64,000 bases of DNA from Streptomyces sp. A0642 (GTDB lineage: Bacteria; Actinomycetota; Actinomycetes; Streptomycetales; Streptomycetaceae): assembly GCF_004795105.1 (NCBI RefSeq), contig NZ_SSBL01000004.1, forward strand, positions 186,001-250,000. The letters run 5' to 3'. This document shows, piece by piece, positions 43,899 to 52,266 of the stretch. The stretch's first letter is position 1. Each line of letters opens with the position of its first letter. The translations under genes and the position numbers were made by a program. The notes under the pieces are model-generated. The model was given only the letters and a program-made list of their open reading frames with translations. It was not told the DNA's origin and searched no databases.

Positions 43899-43963
43899 CG
43901 GGGATCAGCCCAGGAAACTCAGCCGAACCTGCCGGTTGGCATTGTCGACGTTCGTGTCCACCA
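43872..43963. repeat. direct repeat copy B: 3' end of intact yjbQ and its downstream flank
   Basis: 92 bp, the partner of 37867-37959 in the same orientation. Fifty-nine bp are coding (end of yjbQ) and the rest is 3' flank. The match ends abruptly on both sides. Confidence 0.85.
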
Positions 43964-44327
43964 GGCACACCGACTGCCACGTCCCCAGTTCAAGCCGCCC
44001 CGCGATCACCGGCAGCGTCGCGTGGGGCGGGACGAGGGCCGGGAGGACGTGGTCGCGGCCGTGGCCCGGGCTGCCGTGGCGGTGTTGCCAGCGGTCGTCC
44101 GCGGGGAGCAGGGAGTGCAGGGCGGAGAGCAGGTCGTCGTCGCTGCCCGCGCCCGTCTCCAGGATGGCGATACCGGCGGTCGCGTGCGGGACGAAGATGT
44201 TGAGCAGGCCGTCGCGGCCCGGGGCCGACCGGGTGAGGAACTGTTCGCAGTCGGACGTCAGGTCGGTGACGGTCTCCGTCGTACCCGTGGTGATGTTCAG
44301 GACGCTGGTGCTGAAGGCAGAGGACAT
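43905..44327 (-). CDS. yjbQ: YjbQ/UPF0047 family protein
   Basis: 140 residues from the ATG. The sequence is a complete UPF0047 protein: ITTGTTETVTDLTSDCEQFL, GLLNIFVPHATAGIAILETG, DDDLLSALHSLLPADDRWQHRHGSPGHGRDHV, LPVIAGRLELGTWQSVCLVDTN. The His residues in HATAGI and HRHGSPGHGRDHV are the metal or catalytic cluster. Relatives have secondary thiamine-phosphate-synthase activity in E. coli, though the physiological role is unclear. The last 59 bp are repeated 6 kb away (copy A). Confidence 0.85.
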   Translation of the reverse strand: MSSAFSTSVLNITTGTTETVTDLTSDCEQFLTRSAPGRDGLLNIFVPHATAGIAILETGAGSDDDLLSALHSLLPADDRWQHRHGSPGHGRDHVLPALVPPHATLPVIAGRLELGTWQSVCLVDTNVDNANRQVRLSFLG

Positions 44328-44527
44328 GGGCCCATTGTCCTGCCCGTACCGCGGGATCGCGCGTCCGTGTCCCGAGACAGCAGAAGGGTCGCGTCGCCCG
44401 GAGCCGCGCAGGCACGCACGCACGGTGCGCACGCACCCACGTCGGGCAATGTCGTGGTGGGCCCCACGGGAAGATCCTTGCCACCGACGCCGTTAGTACA
44501 AGCGTGAACAATGTAGGGGTGTGCTCG

Positions 44528-45586
44528 GTGGATGTCGTGGTGATCGGTGCCGGACAGGCAGGGTTGTCGGGCGCCTACCATCTGCGTCGCAGCGGTCTGG
44601 AGCCGGACCGCGATTTCGTGGTCCTCGACCACGCCCCGCACCCGGGCGGCGCCTGGCAGTTCCGCTGGCCCTCGTTGACGTACGGCAAGGTGCACGGCAT
44701 GCACGCCCTGCCCGGCATGGAGCTGACGGGCGCCGACGAAAGCCGGCCCTCGTCCGAGGTGATCGGGGCGTACTTCGACGCGTACGAGCAACGCTTCGAC
44801 CTGCGGGTTCACCGGCCGGTCGAGGTGAGCGCGGTGCGCGAGGGCGCGGGCGGGCGGCTGCTCGTCGAGACGTCCGAGGGTACGTACGCGACGCGTGCCC
44901 TGATCAATGCCACGGGCACCTGGGACCGGCCGTTCTGGCCGCGCTACCCGGGCCAGGAAACCTTCCACGGGCGGCAGCTGCACACGGCGAACTACCCGGG
45001 GCCCGCCGAGTTCGCCGGACAGCGGGTGGTCGTCGTCGGCGGTGGGGCTTCCGGGACCCAGCATCTGATGGAGCTCGCCGAGGTGGCGAAGGCGACCTAC
45101 TGGGTGACGCGCCGCCCGCCCGTGTTCCGCGAGGGACCGTTCGGAGCCGAGCAGGGCCGGGCGGCCGTGGCCATGGTGGAGGACCGGGTGCGGCGCGGGC
45201 TGCCGCCGCAGAGTGTCGTGAGCGTCACCGGGCTGCCGGTCACCGACGCGGTCCGGCGCGCCCGCGAGTCCGGAGTGCTCGACCGGCTGCCGATGTTCGA
45301 CCGGATCACACCGGCCGGCGTCGCCTGGGACGACGGTCGCACCGTCGAGGCGGACGTCATTCTCTGGGCGACCGGCTTCCGGGCCGCCGTCGATCACCTC
45401 GCCCCGCTGCGGCTCCGTGAGCCCGGGGGCGGGATCAGGGTCGAGGGAACGCAGGCCGTGCGCGACGAACGCGTCCATCTCGTCGGATACGGTCCCTCCG
45501 CCAGCACCATCGGCGCCAACCGGGCCGGGCGCGCCGCCGTGCGCGCCATCGGCCGGCTGCTGGAGGCGGCGCCGGTGCCCGCGTGA
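44528..45586 (+). CDS. FAD/NAD(P)-binding flavoprotein oxidoreductase (monooxygenase-like)
   Basis: 352 residues from the GTG eight bases after AGGGG; an earlier GTG at 44504 has no ribosome-binding site. The FAD dinucleotide motif is VVVIGAGQAGLSGAYHLRRSG. A second, NADP-type motif follows (VVVVGGGASGTQHLMELAE near 165). The ATG motif is ILWATGFRAAVDHL. This is the layout of FMO/Baeyer-Villiger and related NADPH-dependent flavoproteins, though the FxGxxxHxxxW fingerprint is only partly present (YPGQETFHGRQLHT). Substrate unknown; amine or thiol oxidation and quinone reduction are options. It is monocistronic and divergent from yjbQ. Confidence 0.8.
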   Translation: MDVVVIGAGQAGLSGAYHLRRSGLEPDRDFVVLDHAPHPGGAWQFRWPSLTYGKVHGMHALPGMELTGADESRPSSEVIGAYFDAYEQRFDLRVHRPVEVSAVREGAGGRLLVETSEGTYATRALINATGTWDRPFWPRYPGQETFHGRQLHTANYPGPAEFAGQRVVVVGGGASGTQHLMELAEVAKATYWVTRRPPVFREGPFGAEQGRAAVAMVEDRVRRGLPPQSVVSVTGLPVTDAVRRARESGVLDRLPMFDRITPAGVAWDDGRTVEADVILWATGFRAAVDHLAPLRLREPGGGIRVEGTQAVRDERVHLVGYGPSASTIGANRAGRAAVRAIGRLLEAAPVPA

Positions 45587-45614
45587 GCGACCTCGGCCGG
45601 GTCCGGCCTATGGC

Positions 45615-46475
45615 TCAGCCGTGGCCGGCCCCTCTGCGGTTGTTGTTGAACTCCGCCACGTTGCGCCGCTGTTCCGCGTAGTCGTCGGTGAAGCGGGTGT
45701 CGCCGGGTGCGACCGTGACGAAGTACAGCCATGGGCCGGGAGTGGGACCGATGGCCGCTGCCATCGCCTGCTCTCCGGGATTGCCGATGGGAGTGGGCGG
45801 AAGCCCTTTGTGTACATAGCTGTTGTACGGACTGTCCATCTTCGTATCGCCCGTGGTGGTGTCCAGCGTGCTGCGGTTCAACGCGTAGTTGAGCGTCGAG
45901 TCCATCTGGAGGGGCATGCCCCGGTCGAGCCGGTTGTGGATGACTCTGGCCACCTTGCCCATGTCGGACGCGCTGTCCGCCTCGGCCTGGACGATGGCGG
46001 CGATGGTCACCGTCTGGTATACGGTGACGTTGTTGCGCTGTGCTCCAGCGGTGATGTGGTCGGCGCCGAACCGGCTCACCGCCGTGTCGACCATGTAGCG
46101 CAGCAGGCTTTCCGGAGTCGTACCCGACGTGACCGGGTACGTCGCCGGGAAGAGGTAGCCCTCGGGGTTGCCCTTCGCCTCGGCCGGAAGCGGCAGGTCC
46201 GCCGTGGCGACCGCCTTCTGCGTGGTTCCGGCGGGCTCGCCGAGGGCCTTGTCCGCGGCCGCATACACCTGCGAGGCCCGCCATCCCTCCGGGATGACGA
46301 GGGTGCGTGGCTGCTCCGTCTTCGGCTCCGTGGTCAGCAGGGGTACGAGTACGGCGGCCCCCGCGGCGAGGACGAGGACGGCACCGATGATCAGCACCAG
46401 ACGGCCGCGGCGGGTGGGGCGGACCCGGCGACCGGGCCGGCGGCGGGGAGGTACGTCCGGGGACTCGTTCACCAT
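45615..46475 (-). CDS. mltG: endolytic transglycosylase MltG/YceG-like protein
   Basis: 286 residues from the ATG. A basic cytoplasmic tail is followed by one transmembrane helix (LVLIIGAVLVLAAGAAVLVPLL). The extracytoplasmic domain has a LysM-like part (LVIPEGWRASQVYAAADKAL) and a YceG fold with the conserved Glu in IAAIVQAEADS and the substrate-side sequence QMDSTLNYAL, then SPYNSYVHKGLPPTPIGNPG. MltG cuts nascent glycan strands to set their length. It is shorter than typical MltG (~340 residues) and not next to a Holliday-junction resolvase gene, so this may be a paralogue. Confidence 0.85.
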   Translation of the reverse strand: MVNESPDVPPRRRPGRRVRPTRRGRLVLIIGAVLVLAAGAAVLVPLLTTEPKTEQPRTLVIPEGWRASQVYAAADKALGEPAGTTQKAVATADLPLPAEAKGNPEGYLFPATYPVTSGTTPESLLRYMVDTAVSRFGADHITAGAQRNNVTVYQTVTIAAIVQAEADSASDMGKVARVIHNRLDRGMPLQMDSTLNYALNRSTLDTTTGDTKMDSPYNSYVHKGLPPTPIGNPGEQAMAAAIGPTPGPWLYFVTVAPGDTRFTDDYAEQRRNVAEFNNNRRGAGHG

Positions 46476-46630
46476 GCCGGCACGCTACCCCCGCGCCGAT
46501 CACGCCGCCGGTACCCCGCTCCCGGCGACACGCGGCGCACACCCCGCGAGACGAACACGGGCCCCCTGCTCCACCCGGCGGCGTCGCTCCCCGTCCCATC
46601 GGGGCGGCGCCGTCGCGTGCGCGGTGCCCG

Positions 46631-46675
46631 GTCAGCCGCCGACCGGTCAGCCGCCGACCGGTCAGCCGGCCACCG
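46631..46675. repeat. three 15-bp tandem repeats across the ABC exporter's stop codon
   Basis: GTCAGCCGCCGACCG occurs twice (46631-46660), followed by the variant GTCAGCCGGCCACCG (46661-46675) that contains the gene's own TGA. Read on the minus strand the frame gives PVAG-stop, PVGG-stop, PVGG-stop. Confidence 0.85.
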
Positions 46676-48470
46676 GGGCGAGCCGGGTGTCGTCCCTGCG
46701 GACCAGGGCCGCGTACCGGCCGTCCTGTCGCAGCAGTTCCTCGTGGGTGCCGCGCTCCGCGGTGCGGCCACCGTCGAGGACGACGATCTGATCGGCGTCG
46801 CGCACGGTGGACAGCCGGTGGGCGATGGTGATCGTCGTACGTCCCGCGGAGAGCGCGTCGATCGCCTCCTGTACCGCGAATTCCGTACGGGTGTCGAGGG
46901 CGCTCGTCGCCTCGTCGAGGATCAGCACCGGCGGGTCGCGCAAGATCGTGCGGGCAAGGGCCAGGCGCTGTTTCTCGCCTCCCGAGAACCGATAGCCCCG
47001 TTCACCGACGAGGGTGTCGTAGCCATCGGGCAGCGAGGCGATGTGGTCGTGGATCTGGGCCGCGCGGGCCGCCGCCTCGATCTCCTCGTCGGTCGCCTCC
47101 GGTTTGGCGAAGCGCAGGTTCTCGGCGACCGAGGCGTGGAAGAGGTACGTCTCCTGGGAGACCACGCCCACGGCCCGTGCGAGGGTGTCGAAGTCCAGGT
47201 CGCGCACATCGACCCCGTCGATCGTGACCCGTCCGCCGGTGACGTCGTAGAGCCTCGGCACCAGATAGCTGAGCGTGGACTTGCCGGAGCCGGTGGGACC
47301 GACGACGGCCAGGCTCGCGCCGGCGGGCACGGTGACGTCGACGCCGCTGAGGGTCGGGCCGCTCTTCTCGTCGTAGCTGAAGTCGACGTTCTCGAAGCGG
47401 ATCTCCCCACGGATCTCCTCCAGCCGGACCGGCTTCTCCGGCTCGGTGATATCCACCGTGAGGTCGAGGTATTCGAAGATCCGCTGGAAGAGGGCGAGGG
47501 AGGTCTGCATCTGCACCCCTGTGGAGAGCAGGCTCACGGCGGGCCGGAAGAGGCCCTGCTGGAGCGAGACGAAGGCGACGAGGGTACCGATCGAGACGCC
47601 CGGACCGCCGGACTGCAGGGCGATGCCCGCGGCCCAGTAGATGACGGCGGGCATGGCGGCCATCACGATGCCGATCGTCGACATCCGCCACCGTCCGGCC
47701 ATGCTGGAGCGCACCTCGAGGTCGACCAGACGCTCGGACTCCTCGGCGAAGCCCTTGGTGAGCGAGTCCGAGCGGCCCATGGTGCGGCCGAGCAGGATGC
47801 CGCTGACGGAGAGCGATTCAGTGACGGTGGCTGCCATGGCGGCCATCTGCTTCTGCCGCTGAGTGGTGATCTTCTTCCGCTCGCGGCCGACCCGGCGGCT
47901 GATCCAGACGAAGACCGGCAGCAGGAGCAGCGAGACGAGGGTGAGCCGCCAGTCGAGCGCGAGCATCGCGACGACCGTGGCGATGACCGCGGTGAGGTTG
48001 GAGACCAGCGAGGTCGCCGTGGAGGTGACCGTGGCCTGCATACCGCCGATGTCGTTGGCGATCCGCGACTGGACCTCGCCCGTGCGGGTCCGGGTGAAGA
48101 ACGCGAGCGGCATCCGCTGGAGCTGCGAGTAGACGGCGGTGCGCAGGTCGTGCATGACCCGCTGGCCGACCGTGGTCGAGATGAGCGTCTGGAGCACGCC
48201 GAAGACGCTGTTCATCACCGCGGTGAGGATCATGCCGAGGGCGAGCAGCGAGAGCAGCCCGGTCCGCCCCTGCGGGATGGCGGTGTCCAGGATCTCGCGC
48301 AGCAGGAACGGGGAGGCGACCGACACCAGCGACGAGGCGCCGACGAGCAGTCCGACCACCGCGAGGCGGCCGCGGTACGGGTGGAAGAGGCGGAGGATGC
48401 GGCGCAGCTCGGCAGGCGGCTGGGCGGCGTCCCGGGGCGGGGGTGTCCACGTGGGTCCGTCGGGTTTCAT
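46662..48470 (-). CDS. MarR-linked multidrug-type ABC exporter (half transporter)
   Basis: 602 residues from the ATG with GAAGGAG six bases upstream. The six-helix exporter domain spans ~30-320 and the ATPase domain ~370-590: Walker A GPTGSGKST, Q-loop, signature FSGGEKQRL, Walker B VLILDEATSALD, H-loop IAHRLS. All ATPase residues are intact, so it can work as a homodimer. It belongs to the MsbA/LmrA-like drug or lipid exporters. A MarR regulator is encoded divergently; the 204-bp spacer has a pair of dyads, so drug- or ligand-controlled expression is likely. The gene's 3' end carries tandem repeats. Confidence 0.88.
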   Translation of the reverse strand: MKPDGPTWTPPPRDAAQPPAELRRILRLFHPYRGRLAVVGLLVGASSLVSVASPFLLREILDTAIPQGRTGLLSLLALGMILTAVMNSVFGVLQTLISTTVGQRVMHDLRTAVYSQLQRMPLAFFTRTRTGEVQSRIANDIGGMQATVTSTATSLVSNLTAVIATVVAMLALDWRLTLVSLLLLPVFVWISRRVGRERKKITTQRQKQMAAMAATVTESLSVSGILLGRTMGRSDSLTKGFAEESERLVDLEVRSSMAGRWRMSTIGIVMAAMPAVIYWAAGIALQSGGPGVSIGTLVAFVSLQQGLFRPAVSLLSTGVQMQTSLALFQRIFEYLDLTVDITEPEKPVRLEEIRGEIRFENVDFSYDEKSGPTLSGVDVTVPAGASLAVVGPTGSGKSTLSYLVPRLYDVTGGRVTIDGVDVRDLDFDTLARAVGVVSQETYLFHASVAENLRFAKPEATDEEIEAAARAAQIHDHIASLPDGYDTLVGERGYRFSGGEKQRLALARTILRDPPVLILDEATSALDTRTEFAVQEAIDALSAGRTTITIAHRLSTVRDADQIVVLDGGRTAERGTHEELLRQDGRYAALVRRDDTRLAPVAG

Positions 48471-48625
48471 GGGCTCCTTCGTCAGGCGTGCGACAACGGC
48501 AGGGGGCGCGGGCGCCTGCGAAGCGTGCGCGTCCGGTCTGGAGGCAGGGCGGCCGCCGAGGGCCGTGCTGCTTGCTGTGGGTACGTGCTGGTGTGTACGT
48601 ATCGGGCAAGAATCAGAGCCTAGCT

Positions 48626-48669
48626 CATTGTTACCTGTACTCACAATGAACAAGGTCCTGATATTGTTC
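48626..48669. promoter_or_regulatory. two MarR-type operator dyads
   Basis: CATTGT-N11-ACAATG (48626-48648) is followed directly by GAACAA-N10-TTGTTC (48648-48669), the last dyad ending six bases before the MarR start. Both lie in the divergent exporter/MarR spacer and share the TTGT/ACAA half-site. Binding there would repress both genes. Confidence 0.6.
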
Positions 48670-48674
48670 CCGGT

Positions 48675-49118
48675 ATGGACTCCCCCGACCCGGACGGCGT
48701 GCTCGCCGAACAGCTGCTGCGGCTGACCCGCAGGCTTCAGCGCATCCAAGGCCGTCAGCTGGAGCCGATCGGCATCACCCCCGCGCAGTTCCGGCTGCTG
48801 CGCACCGTCGCGCACTACGACGGTCCTCCCCGGATGGCGGATCTCGCCCAGCGTCTCGACGTCGTCCCCCGCGCCGTGACCACGCTGGTCGACGGGCTGG
48901 AGGCGAGCGGCCGGGTGCGCCGGACCCCCGATCCGGACAGTCGTCGGGTGGTCCGCATCCAGATCACGGACGAGGGCATCGCCACGCTCCGGTCCCTGCG
49001 CAACGCGCGCCGGGCGGCCGCGGAGGAGATCCTGGCCCCGCTGACCGCCGATCAGCGGGAGGTGCTCGGCGGCCTGTTGACGGCCCTGGTCAACGGGATG
49101 CCCGAGCGCACCTGCTGA
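48675..49118 (+). CDS. MarR-family transcriptional regulator
   Basis: 147 residues from the ATG; no Shine-Dalgarno sequence is present and the second operator dyad ends just before it, so translation may be leaderless. The winged helix is clear: TPAQFRLLRTVAHYDGPPRMADLAQRLDVVPRAVTTLVDGLEASGRVRRTPDPDSRRVVRIQITDEG. It should bind the two dyads in the shared spacer and control the ABC exporter and itself. The gene's last codons (MPERTC) lie in the first copy of a tandem repeat that continues for about 180 bp. Confidence 0.87.
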   Translation: MDSPDPDGVLAEQLLRLTRRLQRIQGRQLEPIGITPAQFRLLRTVAHYDGPPRMADLAQRLDVVPRAVTTLVDGLEASGRVRRTPDPDSRRVVRIQITDEGIATLRSLRNARRAAAEEILAPLTADQREVLGGLLTALVNGMPERTC

Positions 49119-49280
49119 CCGCCCCGGCCAACAGGGCCCCCGAGCGCACCTGCCGACCACCTTGGCCGGATGGGACGCCCGAGCGCACCTGCCGACCGCC
49201 CCGGCCAACGGGGCCCCCGAGCGCACCTGCCGACCACCTTGGCCACCGGGACGCCGCGGCACCCGAGCGCCACTGCCGAG
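49101..49280. repeat. five degenerate ~38-bp tandem repeats starting inside the marR 3' end
   Basis: Units begin with CCCGAGCGCACCTGC at 49101, 49139, 49178 and 49216, with a diverged fifth at 49262 (CCCGAGCGCCACTGC). Units alternate between two tails (GACCGCCCCGGCC and GACCACCTTGGCC), a 77-bp higher-order period. The first unit encodes PERTC and the stop of the MarR protein. Confidence 0.85.
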
Positions 49281-49297
49281 CGGGGGCACTCGGCGTT

Positions 49298-49318
49298 GGC
49301 GGGAACGGGCGTCCCGCC
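49298..49318. terminator. hairpin between marR repeats and transpeptidase gene
   Basis: Seven-bp stem GGCGGGA / TCCCGCC with a seven-base loop in the convergent spacer. Confidence 0.5.
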
Positions 49319-49337
49319 CCGGTGCCGGGCGGGTCGC

Positions 49338-50072
49338 TCAGCTCTTGAGGGCCGCGCGGTCCCCCATGACCACGACCGGGTTCTGCTTCGGGTCCAGAGT
49401 GCGCAGCAGCTTCACCATGGCCGCCTTCGGCAGGCTCACACAGGCGGATGTGCCACTGCCGTGGTCCATGTGGAGCCAGATGCTGCCGCCCTTGGACTGG
49501 CCCTCCGGGCGTGTCGGGTCGTTGGGGGCGGTGCCCTTGACGCGGTTGTAGTCGATGGCGATGACGTAGTCGAAGTCGTGCCAGTAGGGCTTGGCCCAGT
49601 AGCGCGGGGCGCGGATGGCGGCCGATTCGCTGTACGGGAGCAGCGCGCCCGGGTCGGGCAGTGCGCCGCCGGCGTCGGTGAGGGTGAAGACGCCGACCGG
49701 GGAGCGCTTGTCGTCCTCGTGATGGTCGGCGGTCCAGCCCTTGCGGCCGTTGTGGGCCTTCCAGCCGGCGGCCTTGTCCCAGGTGGAGCCGGTCCGGGTG
49801 TACAGCACGACCGTGGAGTCCGCGGAGTTCCTGCCCGCACCGTAAACGGCGACGACCTGACGGGAGTTGTGCGGGATCTTCGACCGCAGCCGGTCGCCGA
49901 CGTCCGGGATCCGCTTCAGGCCGGCGGTCCCTGCCCCGTCCTTCCGGGCACCGGCCGACCGCGCGTCGCCCTTCTCCGTCTCCTGTCCGTCGCCGCACGA
50001 CGTGAGCGTCGTGAGCAGGACACCGCAGGCGGCCGCCGAGGCCACCACTCGTACCGCACCGGCTATACGCAT
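49338..50072 (-). CDS. L,D-transpeptidase (YkuD)-like lipoprotein
   Basis: 244 residues from the ATG. A lipoprotein signal ends with lipobox LTSC (Cys26). After a variable linker comes a YkuD-like domain. The catalytic-site region is IWLHMDHGSGTSACVSLPKAAM, with the nucleophile Cys in SACVS and the His upstream. The standard motif is SHGC; here SACVS is a variant seen in other actinobacterial members. L,D-transpeptidases cross-link peptidoglycan 3-3 or attach proteins. The domain begins with RQVVAVYGAGRNSADSTVVLYTRTG, the typical strand pair. Convergent with marR. Confidence 0.78.
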   Translation of the reverse strand: MRIAGAVRVVASAAACGVLLTTLTSCGDGQETEKGDARSAGARKDGAGTAGLKRIPDVGDRLRSKIPHNSRQVVAVYGAGRNSADSTVVLYTRTGSTWDKAAGWKAHNGRKGWTADHHEDDKRSPVGVFTLTDAGGALPDPGALLPYSESAAIRAPRYWAKPYWHDFDYVIAIDYNRVKGTAPNDPTRPEGQSKGGSIWLHMDHGSGTSACVSLPKAAMVKLLRTLDPKQNPVVVMGDRAALKS

Positions 50073-50382
50073 CCGTCCATGGTCGCACCACCCGGCGTCC
50101 GCAGCCGTTCCCTCCCCGGGTCCGGCGGCATGCGTGGCCGGTCCCCTACTCCGCGCGCCGTGGCCCGGCACCGCCCTGAGACGCACGGTGAAGGCCGCCC
50201 GGGGCGTCCCGGGCCACGCCTGAAGCCGGCCCGGCACGGCCCCGCACCGCGCGTAAAAGGGTTTGCCTCGGCCCCTGCGGACAGCGAGGCTTGAACGGTT
50301 TGGTTCTCCCCCACGCGCTTGCCGAACGTGTCTCTGGGGACCCCTTCGCGGGTCCCGGCTCCTTACGATCTTTTGGGACGTC
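50073..50382. other. 310-bp divergent spacer
   Basis: Lies between the transpeptidase-like gene and the heterodimeric exporter. The frame of the exporter's first subunit remains open to 50263, but the ATG at 50383 begins the conserved part. I see no clear dyad or terminator. Confidence 0.5.
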
Positions 50383-52266
50383 ATGCACATTCGCGATCTT
50401 CCGTACTCGGATCCCGGCGATCCCGATGTCCGGTCCGGCCCTCGCTTCCTGCTCTGGCTCGGCCGCAACCAGATACGCGGACAGCTCACCTCCATGTCCT
50501 GGGGCCTGTTGCACCAGTGCTCCATCGCGGGGCTGCCGCTCGCCGTGGGGTTCGCCGTCCAGTCGGTCGTCGAACGGTCCGGCGGACGGCTGGCTCTGGC
50601 CGGCGGCATGATCGCGGTGCTGGGCGTACTGATCGCGGTGGGCGACACCATGCTCCACCGGACCGCCGTCACCAACTGGATCACCGCCGCCGCGCGGGTC
50701 CAGCAGCTGCTCGCCCGCAAGACCGCGGAGCTCGGTTCGGCACTGACCCGACGGGTCGCCGCGGGCGAGGTCGTCGCGGTGTCCACCGGCGACGTGGAGA
50801 AGATCGGCTGGTTCGTCGAGGCGCTCTCCCGCTTCGTCGCGGCCGCCGCGGCCCTCGTGATCATCTGCGTCGGGCTCGTCCTGTACCTGCCCTCGCTCGG
50901 CGTGCTCGTGGCGCTCGCCATGCCGCTGCTCGCCCTCGGTGTCCTGCCGCTCCTCCCCCGGGCCACCCGCCGCGCGGACATCCAGCGCGAGAAGGCGGGC
51001 AAGGCCACCGAGCTTGCCTCCGACACGGTGGCCGGGCTGCGCGTGCTGCGCGGCATCGGCGGCGAGGAACTGTTCCTCGGCCGCTACCGGCGCGCCTCGC
51101 AGGAGGTCCGCGAGGCGGCGGTGCGCAGTGCGCGCATGTGGTCGCTGATCTCGGCGATCCAGGTGTTCCTGCCCGGTCTGCTGCTGATCTCGCTGGTCAC
51201 GTACGGGGCCGCGCTCGCCCGGGACGGGAGGATCGAGGTCGGTCAGCTCGTGACGGTGTACAGCGCGGCGACGCTGATGCTGTTCCCGCTGCGGCACTTC
51301 GAGGAGATCGCCATGGCGTACTCCTTCTCCCGGCCGTCCGCTCAGCGCGCGGTACGGGTGCTCTCGCTGAGCCGGGTGGCCCGGCCGTCCACGGTGGACG
51401 CCGCTCCGGCCGGTGACCTGTACGACCCGGTCACCGGCCTGATGGCTCCGGAGGGCCTGTTCACCGCGGTGGTCTGCGGCGATCCGGACGAGGCGGGCCG
51501 CCTCGCGGACCGGCTCGGCGGCCATGCCCAGCCGGCCGTGGCCCAGGAGGGCGAGGCGGAGGACGCCGAGGCTCCCGCGCTGCCGTCGGTCCTGCTCGGG
51601 GGCGTACCGCTGGACGAGCTGGAGCTGGACGCCGCCCGGACCGCCGTGCTGGTCCAGGACAAGGATCCGGTGCTGCTCTCCGGCACGCTGCGCGAGCTGC
51701 TGGACGTGCCGTCGTCCGGGCGGATCGCCGCCGCGGACGCGCTGGCGGCCGCGCAGTGCGGCGATGTCCTGGACGCGCTCGCCCAGGCGTCGGTCGACGC
51801 GGACGGCGACCCCATGAACACCCGGATCACCGAACGCGGCCGGTCCCTGTCCGGCGGTCAGCGTCAGCGGCTCGCCCTGGCGCGTTCGCTGGTGACCGAC
51901 CCGGGGGCCCTGGTGCTCGACGAGCCGACGTCCGCCGTCGACTCGCACACCGAGGCGCGGGTGGCCGAGGGCATCAAGGCCTTGCGCAAGGACCGTACGA
52001 CGGTGGCGTTCGCCTCGTCACCGCTGCTGCTCGACCTGGCGGACCGGGTGGCGCTGGTCCACGGCGGCACCGTGGTGGCGGTGGGCACCCACCGGGAACT
52101 GCTGCGCGCCGAACCGCTGTACCGCGCGGTCGTCACCCGTGAGACCGACGAGGAGATCGCCGCGTCGGGACCCGACACCGGCGAAGAGACCGCCGCTGCC
52201 GGACCGGACGCGGCCGAAGACATCGACACGATCGAGACGATCGAGGAAATCGAGGAGAGGGCATGA
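50383..52266 (+). CDS. heterodimeric ABC exporter, subunit with degenerate Walker A
   Basis: 627 residues from the ATG, with only a weak GGGAC upstream. An exporter-type membrane domain spans ~45-330. In the ATPase domain the Walker A position (FTAVVCGDPDEAGRLADRL) has no GxxGxGKS/T, so it cannot hold ATP normally. The signature SGGQRQRLALARSL and Walker B ALVLDEPTSAVDSH are intact, but the H-loop His is replaced (AFASSPLLL). An ~35-residue acidic tail follows, rich in TIETIEEIEE. Its stop overlaps the next gene (ATGA, 52263-52266). The partner has the opposite defect, so one active ATP site should form between the two. Confidence 0.88.
   Translation: MHIRDLPYSDPGDPDVRSGPRFLLWLGRNQIRGQLTSMSWGLLHQCSIAGLPLAVGFAVQSVVERSGGRLALAGGMIAVLGVLIAVGDTMLHRTAVTNWITAAARVQQLLARKTAELGSALTRRVAAGEVVAVSTGDVEKIGWFVEALSRFVAAAAALVIICVGLVLYLPSLGVLVALAMPLLALGVLPLLPRATRRADIQREKAGKATELASDTVAGLRVLRGIGGEELFLGRYRRASQEVREAAVRSARMWSLISAIQVFLPGLLLISLVTYGAALARDGRIEVGQLVTVYSAATLMLFPLRHFEEIAMAYSFSRPSAQRAVRVLSLSRVARPSTVDAAPAGDLYDPVTGLMAPEGLFTAVVCGDPDEAGRLADRLGGHAQPAVAQEGEAEDAEAPALPSVLLGGVPLDELELDAARTAVLVQDKDPVLLSGTLRELLDVPSSGRIAAADALAAAQCGDVLDALAQASVDADGDPMNTRITERGRSLSGGQRQRLALARSLVTDPGALVLDEPTSAVDSHTEARVAEGIKALRKDRTTVAFASSPLLLDLADRVALVHGGTVVAVGTHRELLRAEPLYRAVVTRETDEEIAASGPDTGEETAAAGPDAAEDIDTIETIEEIEERA

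Larger units (their letters stand above)
37867..43963. mobile_element. putative old genomic island between yjbQ-end direct repeats
   Basis: Copies A and B of the yjbQ 3' end bound a ~6-kb block holding the EF-hand gene, the furan-type operon and an ECF sigma pseudogene. The intact yjbQ lies at the B edge, and the displaced gene end at the A edge. This is the geometry left by an element that integrates into a gene's 3' end. I see no integrase, transposase or plasmid gene inside, and the repeats have diverged, so a plain segmental duplication is the alternative. Confidence 0.35.

Noticed and set aside
37867..43963. Integrase or tRNA at the ends of the putative island
   Set aside because: I searched both ends by eye for tyrosine or serine recombinase motifs and a tRNA-like clover leaf and saw neither, so the island call stays at low confidence.
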